Positions 1-11,180 of a DNA stretch of 64,000 nt are shown in pieces (position 1 is the first letter of the stretch; every line of letters begins with the position of its first letter). The position numbers were made by a program, and so were the translations under genes. Under the pieces are notes generated by a model. That model saw nothing but the letters and a program-made list of their open reading frames with translations. It made no database searches and was not told the origin of the DNA. The stretch lies in the NCBI GenBank assembly GCA_001466705.2, contig LATX02000207.1, positions 1 to 64,000 on the forward strand, given 5' to 3'. Origin of the DNA: Moniliophthora roreri. Lineage: Eukaryota; Basidiomycota; Agaricomycetes; Agaricales; Marasmiaceae.

Positions 1-36
1 CGTCCTGACCGTTAGAACTGACGTCTTATCTTCCAG

Positions 37-187
37 GAACAAGCCCTCTCCAGGCCTTCCTTTATTCCTTAATGAGTGTGATGCGAACCAAAATATCTTC
101 GCTTCGTACGGTCAGTACGATTTTTTGAAGAAGACTTACAAGAAGTACGATCCTGAAAGGTATGTGACCTTCCAGCTTCCCTCGTAA
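37..187 (+). CDS. 3' terminal exon of an FAD-linked oxidoreductase (partial)
   Basis: Only the last exon is in the window. An acceptor AG at 35-36 opens a frame of about 50 codons that ends with TAA at 185-187. It contains FASYGQYDFLKKTYKKYDPE, which resembles the C-terminal end of berberine-bridge/FAD_binding_4 oxidases, where an Asn or Phe, a YG pair and a K-YDP motif close the substrate domain. Such enzymes are usually secreted or vacuolar flavoproteins oxidising alcohols, sugars or secondary metabolites; the substrate cannot be told from this piece. The flavin-binding part lies to the left of the window. The splice acceptor and the family motif agree, so the assignment is fairly safe as a family call only. 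Confidence 0.7.
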
Positions 188-280
188 ATCATTGCTGACT
201 GAACAATGTCTAGATTCAACGTTCGCTTCACCGATGGACCGAAAGGACTATAAACACACGCTCACTAATTTATTGTTCCC

Positions 281-556
281 CTTCAAACCCTACACGAGCA
301 TTTACCATATAATAGTGCGTTATACTACTGTAAAATCTCTAGTTTCTCTTCAAACCCTACACAAACATTTACCATATAATAGCGCGGTATACTACTGTAA
401 AATCTCTTGTTTTTCTTCGAACCTTACACAACCATTTACTATATAATAGCGCGGTATACTACTGTAAAATCCCCTGTTTCTCTTCAAACCTACACAATCA
501 TTTTCTATATTATAGCGCGCTACTAAGTTATACTATTGTAAAATCTCTGTGTTCCA
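281..556. repeat. 67-bp minisatellite, four copies
   Basis: Four head-to-tail copies start at 281, 348, 415 and 482, each 67 bp from the last. Each has a CTTCAAACC(C)TACAC start, an ATATAATAG core and a TACTACTGTAAAATC stretch. The fourth copy is longer and more diverged. The repeat starts about 95 bp after the stop of the oxidase gene. No coding role is evident; open frames across it only reflect the repeat. Confidence 0.9.
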
Positions 557-1398
557 GATAGCGTAGTGCAGTGTTTATGTAGCATAAAAGCGCTGTAATA
601 GTTTACATCCCGAATAATTCCAGTTATCGAAAAATACCTTCAATTTTCACTGCGTAAAGCCAAATACTCCCTCTAGCAGCTGATTAGAGCGTCAACATCG
701 CTGTCAGCCTCTGGCGCCTGCATATCGTGACCGGAGGTTTCAAGTTCTAAGATATAACTATCCCTCCCTCTCGTTTCGAATTTCTATACTAAAATCATTC
801 TACTTGGTATTATCATGGGTTATTGTAATGCAGAGCCATCTATTGGTACGTATTGTATATTCAATAAAAAAATCTCAATCTTGCTTCGTTTTGATGTTAT
901 GTATCGAGCTTGTTAATGTCGCGCAGTGCGGAGGAGCAAAACGTACAGCTCCAATCTGGACGAGTAGTTCAATGCTGTGGCCTGATATCTATGGACAGGG
1001 AAGATGGAACCCATGCTCCGCTGGCTGGGGCTGTTCAGTTCAGTTGGTGGGCATGGGTTCGCCACAGATGTCTCGTCCTGACATTCGAGACGCAGAACCT
1101 CGAAGCATCGAGTGAAGAACGAAGACTTGCAGAGCCTTGATACCAGTCTCTTCCATACCGCCTTATCAAACAAAATGTTTTCAACCTGTTATGTCGCGAG
1201 TAGTAAGAAGTTGCAAATTGAATGGGAGCAGGGAACCGGCGGGCGTCTTTAATAAAGGATCTATCGTACACTGTGGAGCAGAATTCGGATCAAATCCGGT
1301 GATGAAGACCGACAGCCAATCACAGCACGACTTAAACCCACCGGGCTGTTAGTCGCTGTCATCATGCATCAAACTGCTTCATCCACCAGATCCTTGCG
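557..1398. other. Intergenic stretch, no gene recognised; 5' flank of DUF6535 gene A
   Basis: Short open frames occur on both strands around 900-1270, but none shows a known motif, a start context or consistent splice sites. The last 40 bp (from about 1,360, CATGCATCA...) match the sequence directly upstream of the start codon in the other DUF6535 copies, so they belong to the conserved promoter or leader of that family. Confidence 0.5.
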
Positions 1399-4054
1399 AT
1401 GTCTTCTGGGGACTTAGTACGCTGGTTACTGTTATGTTGAGTACATAACATACCGAGCTCCATTTTCTTTCGTTTAGACTGCGAGTCGTTCTTCGTCTCC
1501 ACGTACGAGCATCGCTGGAAGATTGCAAAATCAGGTGTGTTTCGACCAATGCTACTAGGAATATTTGTGGTGCTCAATCACTACTAGGAATGCATAGATC
1601 CTACTCAAGTATGAAACAGTACCCTCCTATTAAATGAAGACACTTAGTTCCATACAGGTTCCACTGCCGCCTTCCGAAGCTGGATCGATTCGAGAAAATG
1701 AGGTTCGAGATACAATCATCTCCTTAAATGCTAGCACTGAGGCTGACTTGGATCTTCAGTCTATGAATATCCCAGAAGCCGTTCCGTTCCCAGCTAGGAT
1801 GTTTGAGGAATTCCCGGAAGCGATGGAGTGGGAGGAATATGGTTTTTTGCAAGAGGTTGCTGAGCACGATGTACAGAATATCATCCTTGCCATTCCAAAT
1901 ACAGACACTAAACGCCTGCCCATTAGCCATATATCCCAAACCCTCGCCCGAAGCCAACAAGGCCGACAGAAAACGTAGATGAAGAAAAGAAACCGACACG
2001 GACAGAGTCATGGGAGAGGGTGTTGAAGGAAGTTTCTAGACATGATGAGGACATGGTCAAGGGCTGGCGAGATGATATCGACACCCTCCTAGTTTTCGTA
2101 TGTTCATTCCTCTTGATCTCTATCTCATCACCTAATATCGATGCACCTCTAGGCCGGTCTCTTCTCTGCTGTCGTAACAGCATTCGTGATTGAATCGTAC
2201 CAATGGCTGGTAGAAGATCCCGCAGACACCACAGTTACGCTCCTCACCCATTTAATCTTAGTACAGGTCAACGGTTCACAAGCTACTCCCTTCGAGCCCA
2301 CCCAATTCAAAGCAGACGCATCGTCAATCCGCATCAATGTGTTTTGGTTCCTCAGCCTCATCCTCAGCCTCACGTCTGCACTGTTCGGCCTGCTGTGCAA
2401 GCAGTGGATACGAGAGCACCAACGAGACACGACAACGCGAACACCAGGAGAAGCCCTGGCACTCCGTCAGCTTCGCCGAGACAGTTTCGAAAAGTGGGGA
2501 GTGTTGTCATTCTTGTCGGCCCTTCCTATCCTTCTCGAGGTCGCTCTGCTATTCTTCTTTGTCGGTGTGTTGGATCTACTGTGGAACCGACATCGTGTTC
2601 CATTTGCGGTTTGCTTTGTTGCAATCTCGTTCAGCACGGGATTGTATTTCCTCACTACGCTATTACCCACCTTGATGGTGCCAAGGGATCAGACGGACGA
2701 CATTGAACATGTACGATTCAACCAGCTTTCATACCAATTCATCTGTCCATACAAATCACCTCAGGCATGGTTGGTATACTGGTACTCCAGCACAATCCTA
2801 CGTCCTCTACTCAAAATCCCAGCTATCAACGACTTCCTCCATGAAAAAGCTCGACGCTTTTGGGATCACGTTATGTCATCAGCCTCAGATTGGTCTTCTT
2901 TTGACCTCTGGGTAGTCAGACAGTTTGACGAGTACGTCTTGCTACCTGGGGACGAATTTAATCTGAAAGTGTATGAGCTGCGCACTTTTGAATGGGCAGT
3001 CACGATGTTCCGTGATAGCCCTTCAATGATTCCGCATCTTCAAAATGTCTTGGAAACAATCCCTCTTTCCGTGGCGGCGTCTGCTGTTTTGGGCAGGTGG
3101 GACTGTGCCATATGGAAGGCTGCCTCGATGCACGATGTCGAGGATGTCCTTAGAAATCCAGATTCACCCCTGTGGGAATTCTATTGTCCTAACCCTACTA
3201 TTCGACATCCTGTCCTTCAACAACGTGAGGGGATCAACTTGTTGTTCCACCACCAGTACTGGGTGAAGACAGCTGCATATCCCTTCCTAGATCATACTGA
3301 CCTCGGCCAGCTCATTGGTTCAATGAAGCACGCAGATCCACAGCATTCCACCGGCCTCCGTTTCGTCATCCTGTTCTCCGTAGTCGACGCATTGTGGAGA
3401 CAAAGAGACCCAACCATTCGTGTGAAGAGTCTCACACTACTGTCACTCTTCGAGGAATCTTGGAAACCATGTCCAGGATATGATGAGGGACGACATAATC
3501 ACGAGCGACGGGCTTTCATGGAAGCCCTCGCAAATCATATCAACCGCAAAGATCGTGTTTCGGCATTGTTGACGAGTAAACGTGGGCAGGGTTTCATTCG
3601 CTTCATTCACAACGACGCCATCACACGACGACTTGTCCCTCACATTGCTTTCCGGGACACATGGCCTCAAGCGATCAAAAGGGCACAAGAAGTTGGGAGC
3701 CTGCCTCCTGGCTACTTTGCACCAATTCCCGATTATTGGGATGCTCCGCCAACTTTACCAGGCCTAGATCCCATCCGATACTCTATGGAAACCGAACTAG
3801 ATGCTCAGGTTGATAACAATGAGGTATTGAGTATCGTGACTTCGAACGAACATGGAGATGCTATTGGAGTTGATCCGTCGGAAGGTCTCACTCATCGTTT
3901 ACATGTCCTAGGGAGTCGTATCGCGAATTCACCGGACGAGATGATTGACATCGCAAGCCGTAAGTCTGGAGAAGGTCACGAGGATAACACGCAGAATCTT
4001 GGAAAGAACGATAACATGGAGGGATCCAGGTCTGAGCGAGCGAATGGATATTAG
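1399..4054 (+). CDS. DUF6535 multi-pass membrane protein, copy A
   Basis: Exons 1399-1416, 1478-1534, 1658-1870, 1927-2097 and 2153-4054, all joined in phase 0, give 786 residues. The start ATG-TCT-TCT-GG is shared by all eight copies. Exons 1-3 encode a low-complexity, probably cytosolic N-terminus. Exon 4 and the start of exon 5 encode the DUF6535 signature (ESWERVLKEVSRHDED, GWRDDIDTLLVF) running into the first membrane helix. Three more helices follow (INVFWFLSLILSL; FLSALPILLEVALLFFFVGV; the VCFVAISFSTGLYFLTTLLP region). The long C-terminal part has YKSPQAWLVY and DWSSFDLWVVRQFD blocks. The function of the family is unknown. Against its relatives this copy has a one-base shift near 4030 that ends the frame at 4054. 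Recognisable family exons continue to 4126 and at 4183-4336, so the natural tail has been lost. Confidence 0.8.
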
Positions 4055-5434
4055 TATACTTGGCAATTCAAGTAGGCAGCGTGAAGAGGTTAGAGATATT
4101 GGTGGCGACAGTTACAGGCTTCGTAGGTAAGCCTCATTGTTCTCCGCTGAGATGTCTGAGTAGACTGATGCCACGATCTTAGACAAGGACCTCGAGTGAA
4201 CGCAATGGGGCAGCCAACGCACGATCAGAAAGACTTGGACGAGGATAATGCACAGAGGCTTGGAATTGATACTGGTACACTTGGCAGCCCAGGTGACCAA
4301 GTCGGGGTTCATGGCGATAGCTACAGGCTTCATATGTAAGCCTCTACATCTTTTTTGCCGGTGGGATGTTTGTAGACTGACGCCATGGTCCCAGCCTCGG
4401 ATGACGAGTATCTGACAGTTCAAATCATCGAGAACATGTTGAATGGTGACCCGACCATGATTCACCGTAAAGATCAAAATATAAAGTGTTATATTGTATG
4501 GTTGTCATCGGTGCTGGTGGTTCAGATGGAGCATTGTATGCGGGTATAGCAGTTTTCCGAATCCAGTAGATAAGAAATCGATACGTTGGAGATTTCTGAA
4601 TGTATCCAATTTTATTACAGGTTACGCTACTACACGCATCCCTAGATGTAGTGTTCTCTCGCTCTCTCCTGAATTCCTATCTTGATTGTGGTACCATAGA
4701 ATCCTGTTTCTTCGTGCGCCATCTTCATTCAGAACCAATTGTATGAGTCGAGCAGTGTCTTGGGCAGAGCAAAGGAGAAAATCAGGTCAGGACGAGCAGG
4801 GATGAATGCACTAGAAGCCTAAGGAAAGAAAGGAGAATCCACGTACTATATTCCCGCTTATCTGTGATGCATCCCAACTGGCCTATTCCGCAATATTGCT
4901 GCTATTGGGTCCTTCCGCCGGTTCATTCGGAGCAGGAGGGAATAGAGAGCACGCCAATATCGGCTTCAACTTGCAGGAGAGAAGGTGACAATGCGAAGTT
5001 TGACGCTAACGGCGTGTACAAAACATGCCGGTGGGGATCTCGATTCGTTTGTGCGTAGCATCTAGTTTCATGTTGTAAGTTACGAGGTTGGAGGGTGAAG
5101 AGAGAAGGAAAGGGACGTACATCACCCCAAACTCGAGGCGAGTCTTTCAAGTCAACGAACACGGTAACGGGTGCGACTCAGGTGTCAATGATATAGACAG
5201 AGAGAGTATCTAGAGAGGCGGTCGTAGTCGAACCTCGAGATGCCTTGATCTACACCTCGTGTAGTAAGCTAGGGTAGACACGAATCTCGTTAGTTTCCGA
5301 TGCGGTTCCATTTCCAGGAAAGGGGACTATCACCCAATTCAAGTACTTGTTCACTTAATGAAAACGAGGGTGATGCGCCTTCTGTCCTTTCATTGTTGTG
5401 ATCACTGATCGGCACTCTTTTCGGTGTTCATCCT
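4055..5434. other. Remnant 3' exons of copy A, then array spacer
   Basis: 4055-4126 is the out-of-frame end of exon 5 and 4183-4336 corresponds to the extra exon 6 of copies D, E and F. Donor-like GTAAGCC follows both, and the final acceptor lies near 4395. From about 4600 the sequence resembles the spacers between the other copies, for example CCTATTCCGCAATATTGC at 4,882 against CCTATTCTGCATATTGCC elsewhere. On the minus strand about 5,160-4,920, a frame with VFVDLK and then a GTACGT donor could be the relic of an unrelated gene. No intact gene is seen. Confidence 0.45.
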
Positions 5435-5662
5435 CAGAGTCGCCGTCAAGAGGAAAGGCCTGATTGGTTATTCCATGGCGCCGTCATTGTCGGTAATGAT
5501 GAACTCGAGGAAATGCGTCAAACGAGGAAACTGGGAGGAAGAGCTGAAACATTCTGGGCGCTATGGTGGGCGTTACATTCTGTTCCCAACACTCATGTTC
5601 CTTTCAACTTCGACTCCCAAGTAGTTTGTGGGCACACCAAGAATGAACTAGACTCTCAGTAA
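5435..5662 (+). pseudogene. Orphan exon-like frame, possibly an RNase H-like fragment of a non-LTR retroelement
   Basis: An open frame of 75 codons runs from just after a TTCATCCTCAG acceptor-like site to TAA at 5660-5662. It reads like real protein: PDWLFHGAVIVGNDELEEM, RAETFWALWWALHSVPN, then FNFDSQVV. The RAE...WAL...FDS spacing recalls RNase H-like domains of basidiomycete non-LTR retroelements; that link is from memory of the pattern and is tentative. The other DUF6535 spacers have the same TTTTCAG site but lack this exon, so it is specific to the A-B interval. There is no start codon and no neighbouring exons. Confidence 0.35.
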
Positions 5663-5831
5663 GCCAATCATGAAGAACGCCGATAGCTATCACTAATTTC
5701 TGCTTCTGAAGCTAGTCAAGGTACAAAAATTTCTCAGGCGCCCAACTTAACTGCAGTCCACCAGGTTGTCATCATGCATCAGAAGCGCCGGGAACCCTCT
5801 TTCGAACGGCCTTTCTTAGCAGACGGTTGGG

Positions 5832-8593
5832 ATGTCTTCTGGTGACCTGGTACGCTCACCTCTGCTCAAATGATGGCACTGAAACAAAGAACGCTCTTTA
5901 GAACATCAACCCTACTCAAATTCCACTACCGCCTTCAGAAGTTGGTTCAGTTCAAGAAAATGAGGTTCGAGATTACCTTCTTGAATACTGGCACCGAGGC
6001 TGATTATGATCTTCAGCCTACGAATGTCCCAGAAGCCGCTCCATCCCCACCCATGTTGACAGAGAATGCAGAGGAAGACGAGAAACGGGAACTGGCAGAG
6101 TTGTTCTTGCGAATGGTTGCCTGGCAGGATGTATGCAATATCGTTCTTTTCACTCCAAATATTGACACTGAGCACCATATTCATTAGCCATATATCCCTG
6201 ACCCCTATCTGATACCAGGGGAGCCGACCGAAACCGTAGATGAAGAAAAGAAGCCGACGCGGACAGAGTCATGGGAGAGGATGTTGAAGGAAGTTGCTAG
6301 ACATGATGAAGATATGGTCAAGGGCTGGCGAGATGATATCGACACCCTCCTCGTTTTCGTACGTCGCTCACTTGTCCTCTATCTCACCAACTAATACTGA
6401 CCATGTCCAGGCCGGTCTCTTTTCTGCTGTCGTCACGGCGTTCGTGATTGAATCATATCAATGGTTAGAAGAAGATCCCGCAGACACCACGGTTGCACTC
6501 CTTACGCAATTAGTCTCAGTGCAGGTCAACGGTTCACAAGCTACCTCCTTCGAGCCTACTCCATTCAAACCAGACGCATCGTCGGTCCGTATCAATGTTT
6601 TTTGGTTCCTCAGCCTCATCCTCAGCCTCACATCTGCGCTATTCGGCCTATTGTGCAAGCAGTGGGTGCGGGAACACCAGCGAGACACGACGACCCGTAC
6701 ACCAGGAGAAGCTCTAGCACTCCGTCAGCTTCGCCGAGACAGTTTCGAGAAGTGGGGCGTATCGTCGTTTTTGTCGGCGCTTCCAATTCTTCTCGAGGTC
6801 GCTCTTCTGCTCTTCTTCGTTGGTGTGTTGGACCTACTGTGGAACCGACATCGTGTTCCATTTGCCATTTGCTTTGTTGCAGTCTCGCTCAGTGCGGGAT
6901 TGTATTTCCTCACAACACTGTTGCCCACTCTAGCGGTTCCGAGAGATCAGACGGACGACATCAATTCCAGACACTTCGACCGGCTATCATACCAATTCAT
7001 CTGTCCGTATAAATCACCTCAGGCATGGTTGGTATACCGGCTCTCCAGTGCACTCCTTCGTCCTCTACTCAAAATCACTGCGATCGACGACTTCCTTCGT
7101 GAAAAAGTTCGACGCTTCTGGGATCACATCAAGTCGCCGGCCTCGGATTGGTCTTCTTTCGACCTCTGGGTAGTCAGACAGTTTGAACAGCACATCTGGG
7201 TACCTTTTGTTGTGGATTATTTCGACCTGAAAGTGTATGAGCTACGCGCTTTTGAATGGGCAGTCACAATGTTCCGTGATAGCCCTTCAATGATCCCTCA
7301 CCTTCAAAATATCTTGGGAACAATCCCTCCTTCCGTGGCAGTGTCTGCTGTCTTGCACAGGTGGGATCGTGCGATGTGGAGGACTGCCTCGATGCGGGAT
7401 GTCGAAGATGACCTCAGATTTTCACAACCAGACCCTTCGCTTAACCCAACTATTCGACATCCTATCTTTCAACAACCTGAGGGTATCAAGTTGTTATTCC
7501 ACCACCAGTACTGGGCGGAGACGGTTGCGCGTCACTTCCCACATGATGCTGGCATCGACAAGCTTATTGATTCAATGAAACGTGCAGATCTACAGCATTC
7601 CACCGGCCTTCGTTTCGCCATTCCGTTCCCTTTAGTCGACGCATTGTGGACGCATGAAAACCCGACTGTTCGTGCAAAAAGCCTCACACTACTATCACTC
7701 TTCGAACAATCTTGGAAACCATGCTCAGGGTATGACGAGAGACGACATAATGACGAGCGAGGGGCTTTCGTGGAAGCCCTTGCAAATCATATCAACCGTC
7801 AAGGTCGTGTCTCGGAATTGTTGACGAGTAAACGTGGGCAGACGTTCATTCGTTTCATTCACAATGAGATCCTTACCAGACGACTTTTCCGTTATTATCC
7901 TATCGATTATGTATGGCTTCCAGCGATTAGGAGAGCACAAGAAGTTGGAGGCTTGCCTTCCGACTACTTCGCACCGATTTTTGGCCCACGGGATGGTCCA
8001 CCCACACTACCAAACCTAGATCCAATCCGATACTCTATCGAGACCAAACGAGATGTGCAGGTCCATAACAATGAGGTCTTGGATATCGTTACTTTGAACG
8101 GTGTAGGAGATCCTACTGGAGTTGGTCCATCGGAGGGAGGACGCGTTCACTATCCACAGAACTCCAGCGCTCACGACGTCGATATCAACAACATTCTTTC
8201 ATTAGGCAGTCGCGTTAGTGGTTCATCAGGCAATATGATCCAAGACCACGAGTCTGGAGTGAATATCGCGGGGCGGCCAATGGGCAATCAGGAAGGCTAT
8301 ACCGCAGATCACGATTCCAGCTATACGGGAGTGGATAGTGCGCAGAGGGGCGATACCATTGAGAGTTCGAGTGCAGCCAAGCCGACGGATACTGGTACGT
8401 CCCGCGATTCGAGTGGACAAGTTGGGGATATTGCTGGCAATACCTACAGCCTCCACAGGTAAGCCTTCGCTTCTGGGATGTTTGAATAGGCTGACACCGT
8501 GATGTCAGCCTTGACCGACGAGCATCTGATGTCCAGAACGATCAGGAACGTCCTGAACTAGAACTCGCCATACTCAACCGTGACTCACAGTAA
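5832..8593 (+). CDS. DUF6535 multi-pass membrane protein, copy B
   Basis: The shared first exon is at 5832-5849, but the second exon is missing and exon 3 is altered by a net 5-nt loss. A workable start is ATG 5870, giving exons 5870-6130, 6188-6358, 6411-8458 and 8509-8593. The last exon has a clean C-terminus that begins SLDRRASDVQ, and it matches the end of copy C. The DUF6535 core with four membrane helices is intact (LLVF-AGLFSAVVTAF; INVFWFLSLILSL; LLEVALLLFFVGVLDLLW; ICFVAVSLSAGLYFL). It shares the residues IC..V.SLS in helix 4 with copy H, so B and H look like one sub-clade. The tail is Ser/Gly/Asp-rich and probably disordered. The N-terminus is the uncertain part. Confidence 0.75.
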
Positions 8594-9526
8594 GGCAAGA
8601 GATGTCCCTTCGAGAGTCCAAGGTTTCGTCGATGGGAGGGGGTGACTATCGTCTACATACGTAAAAATAGCTTGCTAGACTAGTGTTTATCAATGTCGGT
8701 GCTCTATTGTGTATACCAGCGTCCCATGTAGATTAGAAATCGAGGATACGGCTTCAGTTTTGTCCTTGTGCTGGGCTTGAAGACAGTCATTCGAGTTTTG
8801 TTTTTTGAGCGGATATTACAGGTTGAATACCGACTATGACCATTTTCTGCCCCCTCATATACATACTACCACATCACTTGTGATCATCAGGTAGTATCGT
8901 CAGTCTGGTTCTCGAGACTACCCCTCATATGCTCTCCATCCCTACCTATTCATACTGAAGACCTAAAGCACCGATCTTCAAGGAAACTTATTGCCCCGTC
9001 GCAGACTCGGTCATTCTAGCGAGGAAACACGGCGTGTTGAGGTGCAGCTTGGATGGCCGCAGAGGAATTCATTCTCGACCGTACTTGAGTGATTCGTAAG
9101 AGGGAGTGACCTGCTGGAGCTCAGTTTTTTATACTAGGGCCAACTGAGTGGCCGCCATTACTTATACTGGAATGTACTATCGATGCGTACTATATACATC
9201 TGTCTCGCCATCATAGGTAACTTGAACAGGGCGGCGAAACGTCGAAATTCAACGCATTCTGATGACTAGCTGACTTTAAGCTTTCATGCTTCGAGTTTCA
9301 TTTGGCTATAACCGCTTACAGGTCGCAGGGAAAACGCCTGAGTCACTTCGTTGACTAGGATAATTCTTTGACTTGGACATCGGAAACACTCGACGCAGCA
9401 AGAGACGTGAACGTTCAGAATTTGTTTGTGGCTTTGCTTCCAACCGTAAAACATTGTATTTTCATTGATTACATTGAATAGACATTATGATCTTGAACTG
9501 CTGAAGACGACTGGCTGTCAATTACT
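8594..9526. other. Spacer with a truncated third copy of the Kre9-like gene's 5' end
   Basis: No intact gene. From about 9040 to 9360 the sequence matches the region around the start codon and promoter of the two Kre9-like genes: a GCAGAGGAATTCAT equivalent of their GCGAAGAATTTCAT start, then AGCTCAG-TTTTTTATAC and GCTGACTTTAAGCTTTCAT. The coding part beyond the start is missing. From about 9360 the sequence is the 3' flank of the next Kre9-like gene, also duplicated at about 30,790. Confidence 0.55.
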
Positions 9527-10213
9527 TTAAGCGAGGCAATCAGAGGAATCTAGTAAGATTGGGCAAAGTCATCAGCAGCAATCTCATGAGGATGTCCTGT
9601 TGTTTACTCACCGCCAGCTTGGATAGTGACCGCGGCGGTCTGCGAGGTTAAACCTTTGTTGTCTCTCAGGAGGAAGCCGACGGATTTGCCTCGAGAGGAG
9701 TGGAGAATGTTCAAGACATTGTTCATTAACAGAGTGTGGGATGTACCTACCGGCGGGTACGTCAACTACCCAAGTAAAAGAAGTGCCAGGCTGCTGAGGG
9801 AATTGCTCAATAGGCGGGCCACTAGGATTGTTACCGTTTTGAACGCTGTAATGAAGTAACGTCAGCCCTCATTGATCTCCCCGAACGATTGTAACAAAGA
9901 CATACGACTAGAAAAGGATATTGAAGCACCCTGTTAACTTTGAGTTTTGGCATTGCTACGTACCAAGGAGTAAGGAGCTAGACGGAAGGAACTGTCAGCC
10001 ACCATTGTTACTGTCGACTAAAAGTTTTTACACACCCTGTCCTCCAGTCCAAGTAATTTTCACCGGTTGGCATTCCACAAGGTTCGTACTGCGATATGCA
10101 AGTCAGCCAACGCTCGAAATCGACGTAAAGACGACATACGGTGTGTTAATAATCACCTGAGCCTGGACGGCTGCAACGAGAGCGGCGAGAGAAATAGTCG
10201 CGAAGAATTTCAT
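9527..10213 (-). CDS. Small secreted Kre9/Knh1-like Ig-fold protein, copy 1
   Basis: Read on the minus strand, ATG at 10213 opens a signal peptide (MKFFATISLAALVAAVQA). Short exons follow, separated by introns of about 45-60 nt, and carry NLVECQPVKITWTGGQ, then NPSGPPIEQFPQ and TSFTWVVDVPAG. The gene ends at TAA 9527-9529. The order CQP-x-TWTGG ... FTW-VD-PAG is that of the N-terminal domain of the Kre9/Knh1 cell-wall family common in basidiomycete secretomes. The mature protein is only about 100 residues, with no GPI signal seen. The very short middle exon is not resolved exactly. It is a close paralogue of the gene at 30,918-31,611. Confidence 0.7.
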
Positions 10214-10915
10214 CTGGAGAGTAGCTGGGCGATTTGCGTGATTAGAACACTGAAGAATGAGCTGCTTGAAGCTCAGCTTTTTATACCAAGGACAACTGAA
10301 TGCTTACCGTCATACTAGGATATATTATTGTGCGATATACATCTTTCTCATCATCTTCGTCATCGAGAAGTTTCCCTGGGCGGCAAAGTGTCAAAGTTTC
10401 AACAAATTGCGAAGACCTGCTGACTTTGAGCTTTCATTCTTGGAGCTGCGATCACCCACAGGTCACAGAGCAAACTCTTGAGCTACTGAGTGGGCTCCTG
10501 AGACAGCATTGTTAACAGTCGCGGCTCCAACTTTGAACAACCTTGAAAAGTTGAAAAGGCTATGATAAAGATGTCGATTGCAATATGCCTGCGACGAGAT
10601 AGATGTGCGTTCGATACAGAGCACAGGCCAAATTCTCTCAGTCTGCCGTATACCCTCGATTCGAGTAGTTTCTCACAGTAACTCGTGCCCTCGGCCTTCC
10701 ATTCTGCGCTTATACAACCCTAACAGATCTCCCCGAGGCTATGACAGCCCCGTGTCGAATAACAAATACAACGGTCATCGGATCCCGTTAATATTCCCAC
10801 TTCGTCTGTATGGTCAAAGGCTTAACGTCCAGCATCCCTGATGGATCATCCAATTAGAAGCTTACAGCTTGGTATTTTTGGTACTACGTTCCACATGTAG
10901 CCAGCCAGGGATAAT
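10214..10915. other. Duplicated upstream region of Kre9-like copy 1
   Basis: Non-coding. It aligns along its length with 31,612-32,306, with shared blocks such as GCGGCTCCAACTTTGAACA and GAGCTGCTTGAAGCTCAGC. A TTTATAC box about 65 bp upstream of the start is a candidate TATA element for the minus-strand gene. Confidence 0.6.
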
Positions 10916-11180
10916 TCAATCGTCGCACGTCTCCTCAGCGTAATTCGCATAGCCTTCTCTTTGTTCCTCAACCTCAAGGCCTGCTGGAACGTAAAGCCTG
11001 TGAACGATGGTTTTCTCGGGGTGTAAAGGTTTGCTGTGTTAAGTTCTCTTCGCCAGATCGGGGTGGGCGATGCATAGATAGCCAAACACGATTGCGGAAA
11101 CTTTTCCGCCTGTGTGGAAAAGCTGCTATTAATTAGCTGATTGATCATAAGAAAGTGTTTTTGGACGCACCTGTAACCAA
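10916..11180 (-). pseudogene. 3' fragment of an old yellow enzyme gene
   Basis: This is the same last exon as in the complete gene at 32,307-33,995: [21 protein letters not shown], then EKTI...[17 protein letters not shown]. Here CAA has become TAA directly after DLAKR, so the frame is broken. The homology stops inside the upstream intron at about 11,180, and none of the rest of the gene follows. It is therefore a by-product of the segmental duplication. Confidence 0.8.
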
